In this document: positions 18,824-27,415 of the stretch, one piece after another
Numbering within the stretch: position 1 is the stretch's first letter
Layout: the number at the start of each line of letters is the position of its first letter
From: Neokomagataea thailandica NBRC 106555
Lineage (GTDB): Bacteria > Pseudomonadota > Alphaproteobacteria > Acetobacterales > Acetobacteraceae
Length of the DNA: 64,000 bases
Assembly: GCF_001598495.1 (NCBI RefSeq)
Contig: NZ_BCZB01000009.1
Span: 1 to 64,000 of the forward strand
Reading direction: 5' to 3'
Made by a program: the position numbers and the translations under genes
The notes under the pieces: generated by a model
What the model was told of the DNA's origin: nothing
The model's database searches: none
The model's input: only the letters and a program-made list of their open reading frames with translations

Positions 18824-18927
18824 AAGCAGGGCTTAGACCCGTATTGGCTCACATCAGTCCCCGGCAAAGATGAAGCCGGCAATGCCCCTTAGCCGCCAAA
18901 AGCCCGCACACCACCACTCTTACAGCA

Positions 18928-20490
18928 TCAGGTTGTCGGGGCTTGCATCAACCGTGCTACCCCACGCCCACAGGACGCCGTGATAAGCCACACAGACAAC
19001 CCTAAAGCCAGCAGATCCAAACAAACCGCAAATGTCTCCACGCCGCCTTGCTGCCAATGTCGCCAACTATCCACCAATGGTAACAACAGCGTAATACCAG
19101 CAACAAGGCGCATTAACCACGGCGCCGCACGTATTCCTCCCATGCTACTCGCCAGCAGCAAACACCCAAAAAATACCGCGTAAAATACCCTTTCGCACAC
19201 AGCATAATACTCAGCATGTGGCACCAATAACATCGCGATTAAAACAGCCGAAACACCCGCCATACAACCAAACATCACCCCCGTACTGAGAGCAGATAAT
19301 AACCGCGTTCCCACTCTGTCTTCATGATAACCCGCCGCCCGCTCTCTGCGCCTCCGCGAGGCCAGCCACAGCGCGTTACCCGAATAAAACAAAAAACTCC
19401 CTACTGCGCTCATAAGCGCCATACCCACATGGCCAGCCCAGCCTCCAAAGCGCCCAAAATGAAAACCACCAATAGCCGTCGCAGCAAGAAACTGTGCGCT
19501 TTGTCGGTATGGCACATCTTTCACACTGATTAGCCTTCCGTCATACGGGTCCAAGAGCGCTACCCCCCCTTGTGCCGTGCGGGTAACCGTCGTTGCATCC
19601 GGTCCCACCGCCTTTACACGAAAGCCACCATCTTTCTTGAAATAATCAAATTCTTTTGGCGTAAAGCTCGGCGCCTCACGCTTCATATCATCCACCAGCA
19701 CCGCAGGCTCCAACAAACCTGTCTCTGGCTTCGCTCTCACATCATGTTCAGACAACACATGCTTTTCAGCACTCGACACGCTCTTAGCAACCGGTACAAA
19801 CAGCATACGCTCCGCCATGCCAAGCGGCTCAACAAGAGCAAAACCCAATGCCGTTACAGCAATCATAATGTGGAATGGCAGTGAGAACACACCCAACACA
19901 GTATGAAGATCAAACCATGCTCGGCGCGCTCCTTGCCCTAGACGCATATTAAACATGGCACGAACAACCGATGGCAGCATCACCACCACGCCGGACACCA
20001 GTGCCATCGCATATAAAAATGCAACAATCCCCATCACAGGGCGGCCCCAAGCACGGTTGAGAGGCAAGCCAATGCGTTGATGCAACATATTCAAAAAACG
20101 CGCACCCTGCGGCGGCACGCGCTGCGCCAGCACAACATGTCCTTGCGCATCCAAACCCGCATACACCGTCAGTCCCGGCCCACGGTCACGGTCCTGCTGC
20201 AAAACCCAACTCATACTGGAAGGGTGAGCCCCCTCTGGAGACAAATAGAGCGTGAATCCTGCGCGCGCCTTCGGATTTTCTGAGAGAGCTTTATCCCGTA
20301 GCTCACCCAAGCGACTGAGCGGCACCGGCGCGGGTAGCCCTTTCGATGAAGCTGCCCAGTTTTGCAGAGGTTCTTCAAACTGCGTCAATGTTCCCGCATA
20401 AAAGCCAATGAACAAAAACAAACTTACCAGAATACCAACCCAACTATGTACCCGCCGATACAGCGCCACAACTTCTGGCTTACTCACCAT
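18928..20490 (-). CDS. PepSY-associated membrane protein (iron-regulated type)
   Basis: 520 residues of the PepSY_TM family. The N-terminal helix ALYRRVHSWVGILVSLFLFIGFYAGTL carries the family's conserved R-x-x-H-x-W-x-G. A large periplasmic part contains PepSY-like segments, then further helices follow (FDLHTVLGVFSLPFHIMIAVTALGFAL and a C-terminal group of about four). Such proteins act with TonB receptors; a role in reducing ferric siderophores in the inner membrane has been proposed for relatives. The start at 20490 overlaps the upstream gene by 7 bases, so the three genes to 21135 form an operon. Confidence 0.85.
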   Translation of the reverse strand: MVSKPEVVALYRRVHSWVGILVSLFLFIGFYAGTLTQFEEPLQNWAASSKGLPAPVPLSRLGELRDKALSENPKARAGFTLYLSPEGAHPSSMSWVLQQDRDRGPGLTVYAGLDAQGHVVLAQRVPPQGARFLNMLHQRIGLPLNRAWGRPVMGIVAFLYAMALVSGVVVMLPSVVRAMFNMRLGQGARRAWFDLHTVLGVFSLPFHIMIAVTALGFALVEPLGMAERMLFVPVAKSVSSAEKHVLSEHDVRAKPETGLLEPAVLVDDMKREAPSFTPKEFDYFKKDGGFRVKAVGPDATTVTRTAQGGVALLDPYDGRLISVKDVPYRQSAQFLAATAIGGFHFGRFGGWAGHVGMALMSAVGSFLFYSGNALWLASRRRRERAAGYHEDRVGTRLLSALSTGVMFGCMAGVSAVLIAMLLVPHAEYYAVCERVFYAVFFGCLLLASSMGGIRAAPWLMRLVAGITLLLPLVDSWRHWQQGGVETFAVCLDLLALGLSVWLITASCGRGVARLMQAPTT

Positions 20491-20855
20491 GATGCTGCCC
20501 ACCCCGCAACATAAAGCATATATAAGAGGCCATACACGCCCCAAACGAGCATATTACCGACCAACATACACCCTAAGGCACGCAGGCCAGAGCGGCTCGT
20601 AAGTGCCACACACACACACCCAACCCACACCACACCCGGCACCCAGCGCAGCAATAAAGCATCCGCTTGGTCCAACTGCGCTGAAACCCGTAATAACAGC
20701 CCCAAATCTCCTAAAACACCAAAGCTCAGAGGTGCACCCAGTACCAGCCCTGCTACACCTTTACTGAACCACTGCTGCAACAACGCATCAGGGCTTTTCC
20801 CGCCCCGTTGGGGCCGATGAACATCACGCATTACGCTGAGATGATTGGGAGACAT
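20484..20855 (-). CDS. DUF3649-like small membrane protein
   Basis: 123 residues with three predicted membrane helices (VAGLVLGAPLSFGVLGDLGLLL, WVPGVVWVGCVCVALT, LVGNMLVWGVYGLLYMLYV). The size, topology and place between a PepSY protein and a DUF3325-like protein fit DUF3649, a component of siderophore-linked operons. AGAGG lies close before the ATG, supporting 20855. It overlaps its upstream neighbour by 32 bases. No residue-level function is known. Confidence 0.6.
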   Translation of the reverse strand: MSPNHLSVMRDVHRPQRGGKSPDALLQQWFSKGVAGLVLGAPLSFGVLGDLGLLLRVSAQLDQADALLLRWVPGVVWVGCVCVALTSRSGLRALGCMLVGNMLVWGVYGLLYMLYVAGWAASW

Positions 20856-21135
20856 GACGCCTCTTCAAAGCCGACCACAGACCACCCACAAACGCCAAAA
20901 ACATACAACACAGCATCACCATCAGCACAGCGAGGCTTAACGCAGCAGGGCATGAAAAAACCCGCCACAGCACAACACAGCACACACCCCACATGATAGA
21001 GGCACCTCCCCAGCCAATTTTACGCGGCAAAGGGCCACGCAACACGGTTTGAGCTGGAGCCGAGAGATATAAAAATAAAGCTGATGACAGTGCAAAAGCA
21101 CTACTCAGACACACCCCAAATACTACAAGAGACAT
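20824..21135 (-). CDS. DUF3325-like small membrane protein
   Basis: 103 residues with three membrane helices. The pattern of a first helix, a short polar loop ending LRGPLPRKIGWGG, and two further helices fits DUF3325, usually the partner of DUF3649 and PepSY proteins near TonB-dependent siderophore receptors. It is the first gene of this minus-strand operon. No receptor gene is adjacent here, unlike the common arrangement. Confidence 0.6.
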   Translation of the reverse strand: MSLVVFGVCLSSAFALSSALFLYLSAPAQTVLRGPLPRKIGWGGASIMWGVCCVVLWRVFSCPAALSLAVLMVMLCCMFLAFVGGLWSALKRRHVSQSSQRNA

Positions 21136-21249
21136 CTTTCAGCCCCCTCGCGTACGCGGACTAACATCCCTCTTCATATCGTTTCTCATCACGTTTTCAA
21201 AAACCTTATCGACCGAGACGCGGTATGGAATATCTCGGCAGATATCACA

Positions 21250-21272
21250 AATAATAATTAATCTCAATTGAA
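21250..21272 (-). promoter_or_regulatory. AT-rich Fur-like site upstream of the iron-type operon
   Basis: On the minus strand TGAGATTAATTATTATTTGT lies about 115 bases upstream of the DUF3325-like gene. It resembles the AT-rich Fur/Irr-type operators only loosely. The placement is suggestive; the match is weak. Confidence 0.25.
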
Positions 21273-21276
21273 AGAC

Positions 21277-21312
21277 AAAAAACACCCGAACCCTAGGCAA
21301 GTCCAAGTGTTT
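21277..21312 (-). terminator. Terminator of the Pmp3-like gene
   Basis: Minus strand: AAACACTTGGAC, loop, GGTTCGGGTGTTT with several G-U pairs, then six Ts. Confidence 0.6.
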
Positions 21313-21326
21313 GTATCATAAAAATT

Positions 21327-21500
21327 TTAGCGATTACGCTGTTCTGCACGATATTCCGTCAGTGCATAAACAGACCAAATGGCCGCAGGAACCCACCCAA
21401 TGACTGTTATCTGCAACACCAAGCAGATCAGGCCACTAATGGGACGTCCGATTGTAAAGAACTGCAACCATGGCAACAAAAGAGCCAATAAAAAACGCAT
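21327..21500 (-). CDS. YqaE/Pmp3-family small membrane protein
   Basis: 57 residues with two helices (MRFLLALLLPWLQFFTIGRP and LICLVLQITVIGWVPAAIWSVYAL), the layout of the Pmp3/YqaE (UPF0057) proteolipids that affect membrane potential and stress tolerance. The sequence is divergent from the classical family motif, so the call rests on size, topology and the GW-P-A-x-W segment. The start is at the methionine just before the first helix. It has its own terminator. Confidence 0.6.
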   Translation of the reverse strand: MRFLLALLLPWLQFFTIGRPISGLICLVLQITVIGWVPAAIWSVYALTEYRAEQRNR

Positions 21501-21603
21501 AATCTGTCCTCTCATTCAGATAATTGTTCACGGCTTACACCCACCATGATGCCCAACACGATAACGCCGTATTTATGCTAAACGCCACAGCCTCACTTAT
21601 CAG

Positions 21604-21903
21604 ATGGAAACCGTTTGCATGCTTGCCAACACACAACCTCAATACCCCGTTAAAAGTTCCGCCATACGCTTGCTGGCCGTGTCGGTTCCCCTGCTTTTAG
21701 CGGCCTGTTCTCCAGCACCCAAAACCCAAGACAAAAGCGCCACCCTAGCGATGGCTAATCCTGCATCCGTCTATTGCGTGCACATTGGCGGACGGTCAGA
21801 GATTCGTACCGAATCCCAAGGGGAGGTTGGATACTGTCACCTCCCAGACGGCTCCGTTCATGAAGAATGGGCACTGTTCCGTGCAGCCCATACGCCACAG
21901 TAA
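21604..21903 (+). CDS. DUF333 (hemolysin-like) lipoprotein
   Basis: Up to 99 residues. A lipoprotein signal with lipobox LLAAC is followed by a DUF333 domain: NPASVYCVHIGG, RTESQGEVGYCHLPDGS and EEWALFR, with the two conserved cysteines. E. coli relatives are small outer-membrane lipoproteins of unknown role. The start may be the ATG at 21604 or the one at 21619. The gene converges with the glucanase gene, whose stop lies 2 bases beyond. Confidence 0.8.
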   Translation: METVCMLANTQPQYPVKSSAIRLLAVSVPLLLAACSPAPKTQDKSATLAMANPASVYCVHIGGRSEIRTESQGEVGYCHLPDGSVHEEWALFRAAHTPQ

Positions 21904-21904
21904 A

Positions 21905-23350
21905 TTACTGTGCGTTTAACCAACCGCCGGTAAAACCGGCACGCACCAAACCATCGCGGATGTGGCTATTATGGCGCATCACCTGCCAGACAAAGCCACT
22001 CCGCCAGTTCTCCAGCATGAGCAAGATCGGCCCCTGATCAATACCCAATTGCTGCCCATCTACCCAGAAATGACCTTGGTCATTAAAGGTCAGGTTAAAG
22101 GAATCCTTAAAGCCATATTGATCATAAATGCGGTCCCCATACCGCTCATACATTGCGTGCAATGTCGGCAAAACAATCTCAGGCGCGAAAGCAACCGAGC
22201 CACCTGCTGCGGTTGGTGCAATCGTCCCGTCATCCAGAATATAATCCGCACCAGCACCGCGCGCACTATACGCCAAATAATGACGGTCCTGCCCCTGACT
22301 ATCCTGTCGCGCCTCCCCCGGACCATCGCACGCCGTCAAACCCCATAAATCTGCGCCATAGCCAACCCATTTCCCCGGGTTTCGCACGGCATAATCACGC
22401 TGCGCATAGGTCGCGGCACGGCTATTTTGGAAATAATCTGTCTGATGCGCCCGGGAAAATGCATCCTGAATACCGCGAAAATCCACCCACGATTCGCTGT
22501 ATTGATGCCCAAAAAGAGGGGCAAAATTGAGGAAATCCTTACCCTCAAAGCTCGTCCATTGCCCCCCAAAGCTTTGCGTCCATTGATCCCATAACGTCGG
22601 TGGCAGAGGAGATGTCGGAGAGGCTAAAGACAGAAGATACAGAATCATTCCCTCATTATACCCTTTCCACGGCGTCACAATAAACGTACCCGGCGGATAC
22701 CACCCCATCCGTACCCACTGCCCACCATCTCGCATCCACGCCCAATCCACACGACGGTACAATGCTTCTGCCAAAGAACGAATGTCACGCTCATCAGGGG
22801 TATCACGGTTGTAATAAGACTGAGCAAATAACACGCCCGACATCAACAAAGCCGTATCAATGCTGGATAATTCTGACCAATCCGCCACCCGCAAGCCCGT
22901 ATTTGGATCTAGGAAATGGTAGAAAAAGCCATGATACCCAGCACTACCAAAGGCATCACCATTCTGCGGCAAAGAACTCATAAATCGTAACGTTAACAAC
23001 GTACGCGCCACAGCCGCATCCCGGGTAATATACCCCCGTTCAGCTCCGATACCGTATGCTGTCAAACCAAAACCAACACCCGCAACGCTTGCCGCACCAT
23101 TAGGGAGCGGGGCCCGATCCGGTACCAAGCCATTTTTCGGGTTCGCATTATCCCAAAACCAGTGAAACGTCCGATACTCTAAGTCCTGTGCAAAAGCGAC
23201 GTCCTGAGCCGTCACGGCGGGCTTTATATCCTCCGCAACAGCAACAGAGGGCTGCCATAATGCCGCAACCACTCCCCCCGCTAATGCCGTCATATTCCGC
23301 ACCCAGCGCGCTGTGGATTTCACCGAAGCAGTTAAACGGACGTCAAGCAT
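21905..23350 (-). CDS. Exported glucoamylase-like protein (GH144 endo-beta-1,2-glucanase type)
   Basis: 481 residues. A signal peptide (N-terminal basic region, then LAGGVVAALWQPSVAVAE) leads into an (alpha/alpha)6-type domain of the glycoamylase (PF10091/COG5368) family: RTFHWFWDNANPKNGLVPDR, GVGFGLTAYGIGAERGYI, SSIDTALLMSGVLFAQSYY, NEGMILYLLSLASPT, FGHQYSESWVDFRG, WGLTACDGPG, AAGGSVAFAPEIVLPTL and DQGPILLMLENWRSGF. Characterised relatives are endo-beta-1,2-glucanases (GH144), so true glucoamylase activity is unlikely. The start at 23350 has AGAGGTG upstream. The gene lies 122 bases downstream of the ABC transporter operon on the same strand, suggesting export of the hydrolase and uptake of its products. 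Confidence 0.85.
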   Translation of the reverse strand: MLDVRLTASVKSTARWVRNMTALAGGVVAALWQPSVAVAEDIKPAVTAQDVAFAQDLEYRTFHWFWDNANPKNGLVPDRAPLPNGAASVAGVGFGLTAYGIGAERGYITRDAAVARTLLTLRFMSSLPQNGDAFGSAGYHGFFYHFLDPNTGLRVADWSELSSIDTALLMSGVLFAQSYYNRDTPDERDIRSLAEALYRRVDWAWMRDGGQWVRMGWYPPGTFIVTPWKGYNEGMILYLLSLASPTSPLPPTLWDQWTQSFGGQWTSFEGKDFLNFAPLFGHQYSESWVDFRGIQDAFSRAHQTDYFQNSRAATYAQRDYAVRNPGKWVGYGADLWGLTACDGPGEARQDSQGQDRHYLAYSARGAGADYILDDGTIAPTAAGGSVAFAPEIVLPTLHAMYERYGDRIYDQYGFKDSFNLTFNDQGHFWVDGQQLGIDQGPILLMLENWRSGFVWQVMRHNSHIRDGLVRAGFTGGWLNAQ

Positions 23351-23472
23351 GAACACCTCTGAACAGAAACGCAGAGTAATGAAGAACGCTCCCTTCATCC
23401 GTGCAAGCCTCAACTTGTAACAATCACGCGGAGAGCGCACTCTACCGTCGTTCACAATTAAGATAGCACAAC

Positions 23473-24423
23473 TCACACAGGGTAGTGACACGCCACATCC
23501 CGCCCCCCCTCAACCGGTCGTAACACTGGACGCTCGTGAGCGCAGCGAGACTGCACAGACGGACAACGGGTATGAAAAGGGCATCCCTGCGGTACATCTA
23601 CCGGGCTTGGCACATCACCTTGCAAAGCATCCGGGAGCGGATGGTGCAAACGTGGAATCGATTCTAACAATGCCCGCGTATAAGGATGTGCCGGATGCTT
23701 CATAAGCGACAGCGTCTCGCCGAGTTCAACAATCCTGCCCAAATACATCACCGCCACACGATCTGCCATTTGCCGCACAACAGATAAATCATGGGAAATA
23801 AACACGCAGGACAACCCCAACTCCGCCCGCAAGTCATGAAAGACATTAATGATCTGCGCTTGCAACGAAACATCCAGTGCGGAAACCGGCTCATCTGCCA
23901 CCAACAACTCAGGCTGCAACACCAACGCACGGGCGATATTCAAACGCTGCCTTTGCCCACCCGAGAATGTTTTTGGAAAACGCCCCACAATATCGGGCGG
24001 CAACCCAACCTGCACCAGTAATCGCTCAAGAGTACTGCTATCATAAGAGCGACCATGAATTTTTAAGGGCTCTAATAAAGCATCCCCCACACGCCGCCTT
24101 GGGTTGAAGCTCGATAATGAATCCTGAAACACCATTTGCATACGTGGCCGCACCGCACGCAACGAACGATCTGAGCGGCCACTAATGACCTGCCCATCAA
24201 ACCGAACCTCCCCTTCATCCGGACGATCCAACGCAATTAACAAGCGCCCCAAAGTGGATTTTCCACACCCCGATTCACCGACCAGAGCCAGCGCCTCACC
24301 GCGCCGCACAGTAAAAGACACCCCCGACACTGCATGCAAAACACGGCCCTTGCCCACAGGATAACGACGATGAAGGTTTGTAACCTCTAAAAGAGGCGCT
24401 GATGACGCCTTACCCTGCATCAC
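23473..24423 (-). CDS. Opp/Dpp-type ABC transporter ATP-binding protein (DppF-like)
   Basis: 316 residues. Walker A GESGCGKST (49-57), Q-loop MVFQDSLSSFNPRRRVGD, signature SGGQRQRLNIARAL, Walker B LLVADEPVSALD, and the oligopeptide-type C-terminal extension with CPFHTRCPSVQSRC, whose cysteines resemble the Fe-S site seen in DppD/DppF-class proteins. It is the last of four overlapping genes; its ATG overlaps the stop of the DppD-like gene by 4 bases. It powers import together with that protein. Confidence 0.92.
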   Translation of the reverse strand: MMQGKASSAPLLEVTNLHRRYPVGKGRVLHAVSGVSFTVRRGEALALVGESGCGKSTLGRLLIALDRPDEGEVRFDGQVISGRSDRSLRAVRPRMQMVFQDSLSSFNPRRRVGDALLEPLKIHGRSYDSSTLERLLVQVGLPPDIVGRFPKTFSGGQRQRLNIARALVLQPELLVADEPVSALDVSLQAQIINVFHDLRAELGLSCVFISHDLSVVRQMADRVAVMYLGRIVELGETLSLMKHPAHPYTRALLESIPRLHHPLPDALQGDVPSPVDVPQGCPFHTRCPSVQSRCAHERPVLRPVEGGRDVACHYPV

Positions 24424-25388
24424 TCCAGCGCCTCCGCACCATCATACAGCACACACGCCACCTTCCGCCCCGTAATCCCCATATTCAAAACAGGGCGCGT
24501 TTGGCAGGCATCACTCACATACAAACAACGCGGCGCAAACACACACCCAACCGGCCTTTCAGCCGGTATCGGTGGCGTTCCAGACAGACTCTGTAAACGC
24601 TGTGGTCTTTCCCCCTCCAAAGGCGGAACGGCAGCGATGAGAGCTTGGGTATAAGGGTGCAACGGCTTACTTAAAACCGCCTCTGTCGGCCCTTCTTCCA
24701 CGACAACACCCGCATACATTACGGCCACACGCGTGCATATTTGCGCGACAACCCCCATATCATGCGTAATCATCATCAGGCCCGCCCCGCGCGCGCGGAT
24801 ATCTTGAAACAACCGTAAAATCTGAGCTTGAACCGTCACGTCTAGAGCCGTTGTCGGCTCATCAGCAATTAACAAATCCGGCGTACAAGACAGCGCCATG
24901 GCAATCATCGCACGTTGCCTCAAGCCACCCGATAATTGATGCGGATAGCGCCGTGCTACACCTTCCGCATCCGGCACACCCATGCGCGCTAAAAGTGCAA
25001 CAGCTTCTTCCCACGCCGCCCGGAACCGTATGGTGCGATGTAAACGCATTTGCTCTACAATTTGTTGCCCAACAGAACGCACCGGGAAAAATGCTGTCAT
25101 AGGATCTTGAAACACCATCGCCGCCTTGCGCCCGCGCACACGCCGCAAAGCACGCTCAGACAGTGCTGTAAGCTCCACACCATTCAGGCGTAAGCGTCCT
25201 TCCATCATCACGTCCGGCACAAGGCGCAGAATACTCAAAGCGGTCAAACTCTTGCCCGATCCAGATTCCCCAACAACGCCCAGCGCTTCACCGCGCCGCA
25301 CAGACAAGGACACACCGTCCAGTAACCTGACGCCATTACGGAGCGATAGGCACAGATTATCCACATGCAAAAGTGCTTCATCACCCAT
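24420..25388 (-). CDS. Opp/Dpp-type ABC transporter ATP-binding protein (DppD-like)
   Basis: 322 residues. Walker A GESGSGKS (40-47), Q-loop MVFQDPMTAFFPVRSVGQQ, signature LSGGLRQRAMIAMAL (one substitution from SGGQRQR), Walker B LLIADEPTTALD, and C-terminal VGCVFAPRCLYVSDAC. The ATG at 25388 overlaps the DppB-like stop by 8 bases, which marks translational coupling. Confidence 0.92.
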   Translation of the reverse strand: MGDEALLHVDNLCLSLRNGVRLLDGVSLSVRRGEALGVVGESGSGKSLTALSILRLVPDVMMEGRLRLNGVELTALSERALRRVRGRKAAMVFQDPMTAFFPVRSVGQQIVEQMRLHRTIRFRAAWEEAVALLARMGVPDAEGVARRYPHQLSGGLRQRAMIAMALSCTPDLLIADEPTTALDVTVQAQILRLFQDIRARGAGLMMITHDMGVVAQICTRVAVMYAGVVVEEGPTEAVLSKPLHPYTQALIAAVPPLEGERPQRLQSLSGTPPIPAERPVGCVFAPRCLYVSDACQTRPVLNMGITGRKVACVLYDGAEALE

Positions 25389-26364
25389 GGCGTGAACCCC
25401 GCAACCTCGGGTCCAGCAATACGTAAACCCCATCCACCACAGCATTCGTCAGCACAACAAAAAATGCTGCATACATCACAGTCGCCATAATCAATGGTAA
25501 ATCTAACGTCGCTAAAGCTTGATACGTCAAACGCCCGACACCCGGCAATGCAAACACCACCTCAACTAAAAGCGCTCCACCACCAAGTAATTGTGCGAAA
25601 TCAAGACCGAATAAAGACACTAACCCCGTCCACGACAGCTGCAGCCCATAGCGTAACCATAGCGCAACTGGCCCTACACCTTTCGCACGTGCCGTCCTCA
25701 CAGAGTCATCACGCATGGCCATCAAGAGGTCATTTCTAAGAACGCGAGCATAAAACCCAATAAACGAGACCGCCAAGGTCAATGACGGCAGCAATAAAGC
25801 ACGCGCCCACCCCCATGGACTGTCATGAAACGGCGTGTACCCCAATGGCGGCACCCAACGAAAAAAAAGACTGTCATGCCACCGGCTTTGCGTCAGAAGA
25901 TTAACCGTCTCTCCCAACCAAAAAACCGGCATTGATAACCCGACCAATCCTAACGTCATCACCACTCGGTCAGGCCAACGTCCCGCGCAGGTTGCAGCAA
26001 TCAATCCAAAGACTAAAGCGCCCCCCACCCAAAAAAATGCACCGAATAACACCAGTGAACCTGTCACCGGCGCAGCCTGCAACACTTCAGGCACAACACG
26101 CTGCCCGTGATTCACATACGATGTAAGATCTCGGGTCACGAAGAGCTTTTTCATCATCATGGCGTACTGAACTGGCAAAGAGCGATCAAACCCATATTCC
26201 GCCCGTACCCGCGCCACAACATCTGGGCTAGCCCCCCGCCCAGCAATCCGTGCTGTTGGGTCCGCACCGGGCGTAGCAAAGAAAATCGCAAATACCAGAA
26301 CAGAGATTCCAAAGAGAACGAAAACCATCTGCCCTAAACGAGAGAGTACGGCCCGCATCATCAT
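25381..26364 (-). CDS. Opp/Dpp-type ABC transporter permease (DppB-like)
   Basis: 327 residues, six predicted helices. N-terminal RLGQMVFVLFGISVLVFAIFFATPGADPTA, the classic DppB start, then ALVFGLIAATCAGRWPD and the cytoplasmic coupling segment DDSVRTARAKGVGPVALWLRYGL. A Tyr-Val-rich periplasmic loop follows the first helix as usual. The start overlaps the end of the DppC-like gene by 4 bases. Confidence 0.9.
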   Translation of the reverse strand: MMMRAVLSRLGQMVFVLFGISVLVFAIFFATPGADPTARIAGRGASPDVVARVRAEYGFDRSLPVQYAMMMKKLFVTRDLTSYVNHGQRVVPEVLQAAPVTGSLVLFGAFFWVGGALVFGLIAATCAGRWPDRVVMTLGLVGLSMPVFWLGETVNLLTQSRWHDSLFFRWVPPLGYTPFHDSPWGWARALLLPSLTLAVSFIGFYARVLRNDLLMAMRDDSVRTARAKGVGPVALWLRYGLQLSWTGLVSLFGLDFAQLLGGGALLVEVVFALPGVGRLTYQALATLDLPLIMATVMYAAFFVVLTNAVVDGVYVLLDPRLRGSRHG

Positions 26365-27335
26365 GCTCCGTCACGCTCCGATGCATCCAATGCTGATTGC
26401 ACAACTTCCCCCAGCACATTCAACGAAAGGACCGTCACAGCAATCAAAAGACCCGGAGCAATCGCAACGAGCGGGCGTGTGTATAAAAGCCCCTCACCAT
26501 CCAATATAATCGTACCCCATGAGGCAGCCGGCGCCTGAACCCCGAGAGACAAAAAGGACAATGCCGATTCTGCCATCAAGCACAGCGCCATAACCAAAGG
26601 GGCCAACACTAAAAATGAAGGCCATAAATTCGGAAGAATTTCACGCACAATAATCCGCAGATCCGAAGCTCCCGCACTGCGCGCAGCCAAAACAAATTCC
26701 GCACATGCTAAGCGCTTCACCTGCGCCCGCAAGGAGCGCGCCGCATACGGTACATACACCATTGCGATAATCATGATGGGTATAAGAAAACTATCTGCCT
26801 CCACATGGACAGGACCAAGCTTCAACCCATGCCCAAGCGTGACAACCGATAACGAAATGGCCAGCAAATAAACAGGAATAGCCCATAAAATATCCATGCA
26901 CCGTGAGAGGATAATATCGCTCCACCCACCTTTATAGCCAGCCCATAGCGCCACACTACCTGCAATCAATAAGCACATCATCGCGGATGCACCAGAAATC
27001 AATAAAGAGCTACGCCCCCCATACAATAAGCGCGCCGCAACATCCCGCCCCTGCGTATCCGCCCCCAGCATATACGCCCCTAACCGCCAATCAGGCCCCA
27101 AGGGCGATAAACCTAGATGCAGAGGATTCGCGTTAGGCTGCATGACATCAACACTGCGCCCCGCACGCCATGCCGTTCCCGCAACGTTAGAGTTAAATGG
27201 GTCAACCCCGCAAAAATGGGCGTAAAGCGGCGCCAAAAGCGACGATACGACAACAAAAACCAATGCCACAACTGCGCACCATGCATTCAAGCGCATCGCA
27301 TGGCCTACGCCTTGCGGGTATGGTTTTCCCTGCAC
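26361..27335 (-). CDS. Opp/Dpp-type ABC transporter permease (DppC-like)
   Basis: 324 residues (or 311 if the later methionine at 27296 is used). Helices fit DppC: AWCAVVALVFVVVSSLLAPLY at the N-terminus, GADTQGRDVAARLLYGGRSSLLIS, and the coupling loop FVLAARSAGASDLRIIVREILPN, then ESALSFLSLGVQAPAASWGTII. It is the first gene of the operon, so the order is C-B-D-F, not the usual B-C-D-F. No periplasmic binding-protein gene precedes or follows it within the window. Confidence 0.9.
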   Translation of the reverse strand: MQGKPYPQGVGHAMRLNAWCAVVALVFVVVSSLLAPLYAHFCGVDPFNSNVAGTAWRAGRSVDVMQPNANPLHLGLSPLGPDWRLGAYMLGADTQGRDVAARLLYGGRSSLLISGASAMMCLLIAGSVALWAGYKGGWSDIILSRCMDILWAIPVYLLAISLSVVTLGHGLKLGPVHVEADSFLIPIMIIAMVYVPYAARSLRAQVKRLACAEFVLAARSAGASDLRIIVREILPNLWPSFLVLAPLVMALCLMAESALSFLSLGVQAPAASWGTIILDGEGLLYTRPLVAIAPGLLIAVTVLSLNVLGEVVQSALDASERDGA

Positions 27336-27415
27336 AGCACTTACCTTCTCATCACATTAAACAATGACCTCTAACACCCTAACGCCATGAGAAGGAACGA
27401 GGAAACACCTCTTTA

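Noticed and set aside
21905-23350. Starch-degrading glucoamylase
   Set aside because: The family name glucoamylase-like is historical; motifs fit the PF10091/GH144 group, whose tested members act on beta-1,2-glucan.
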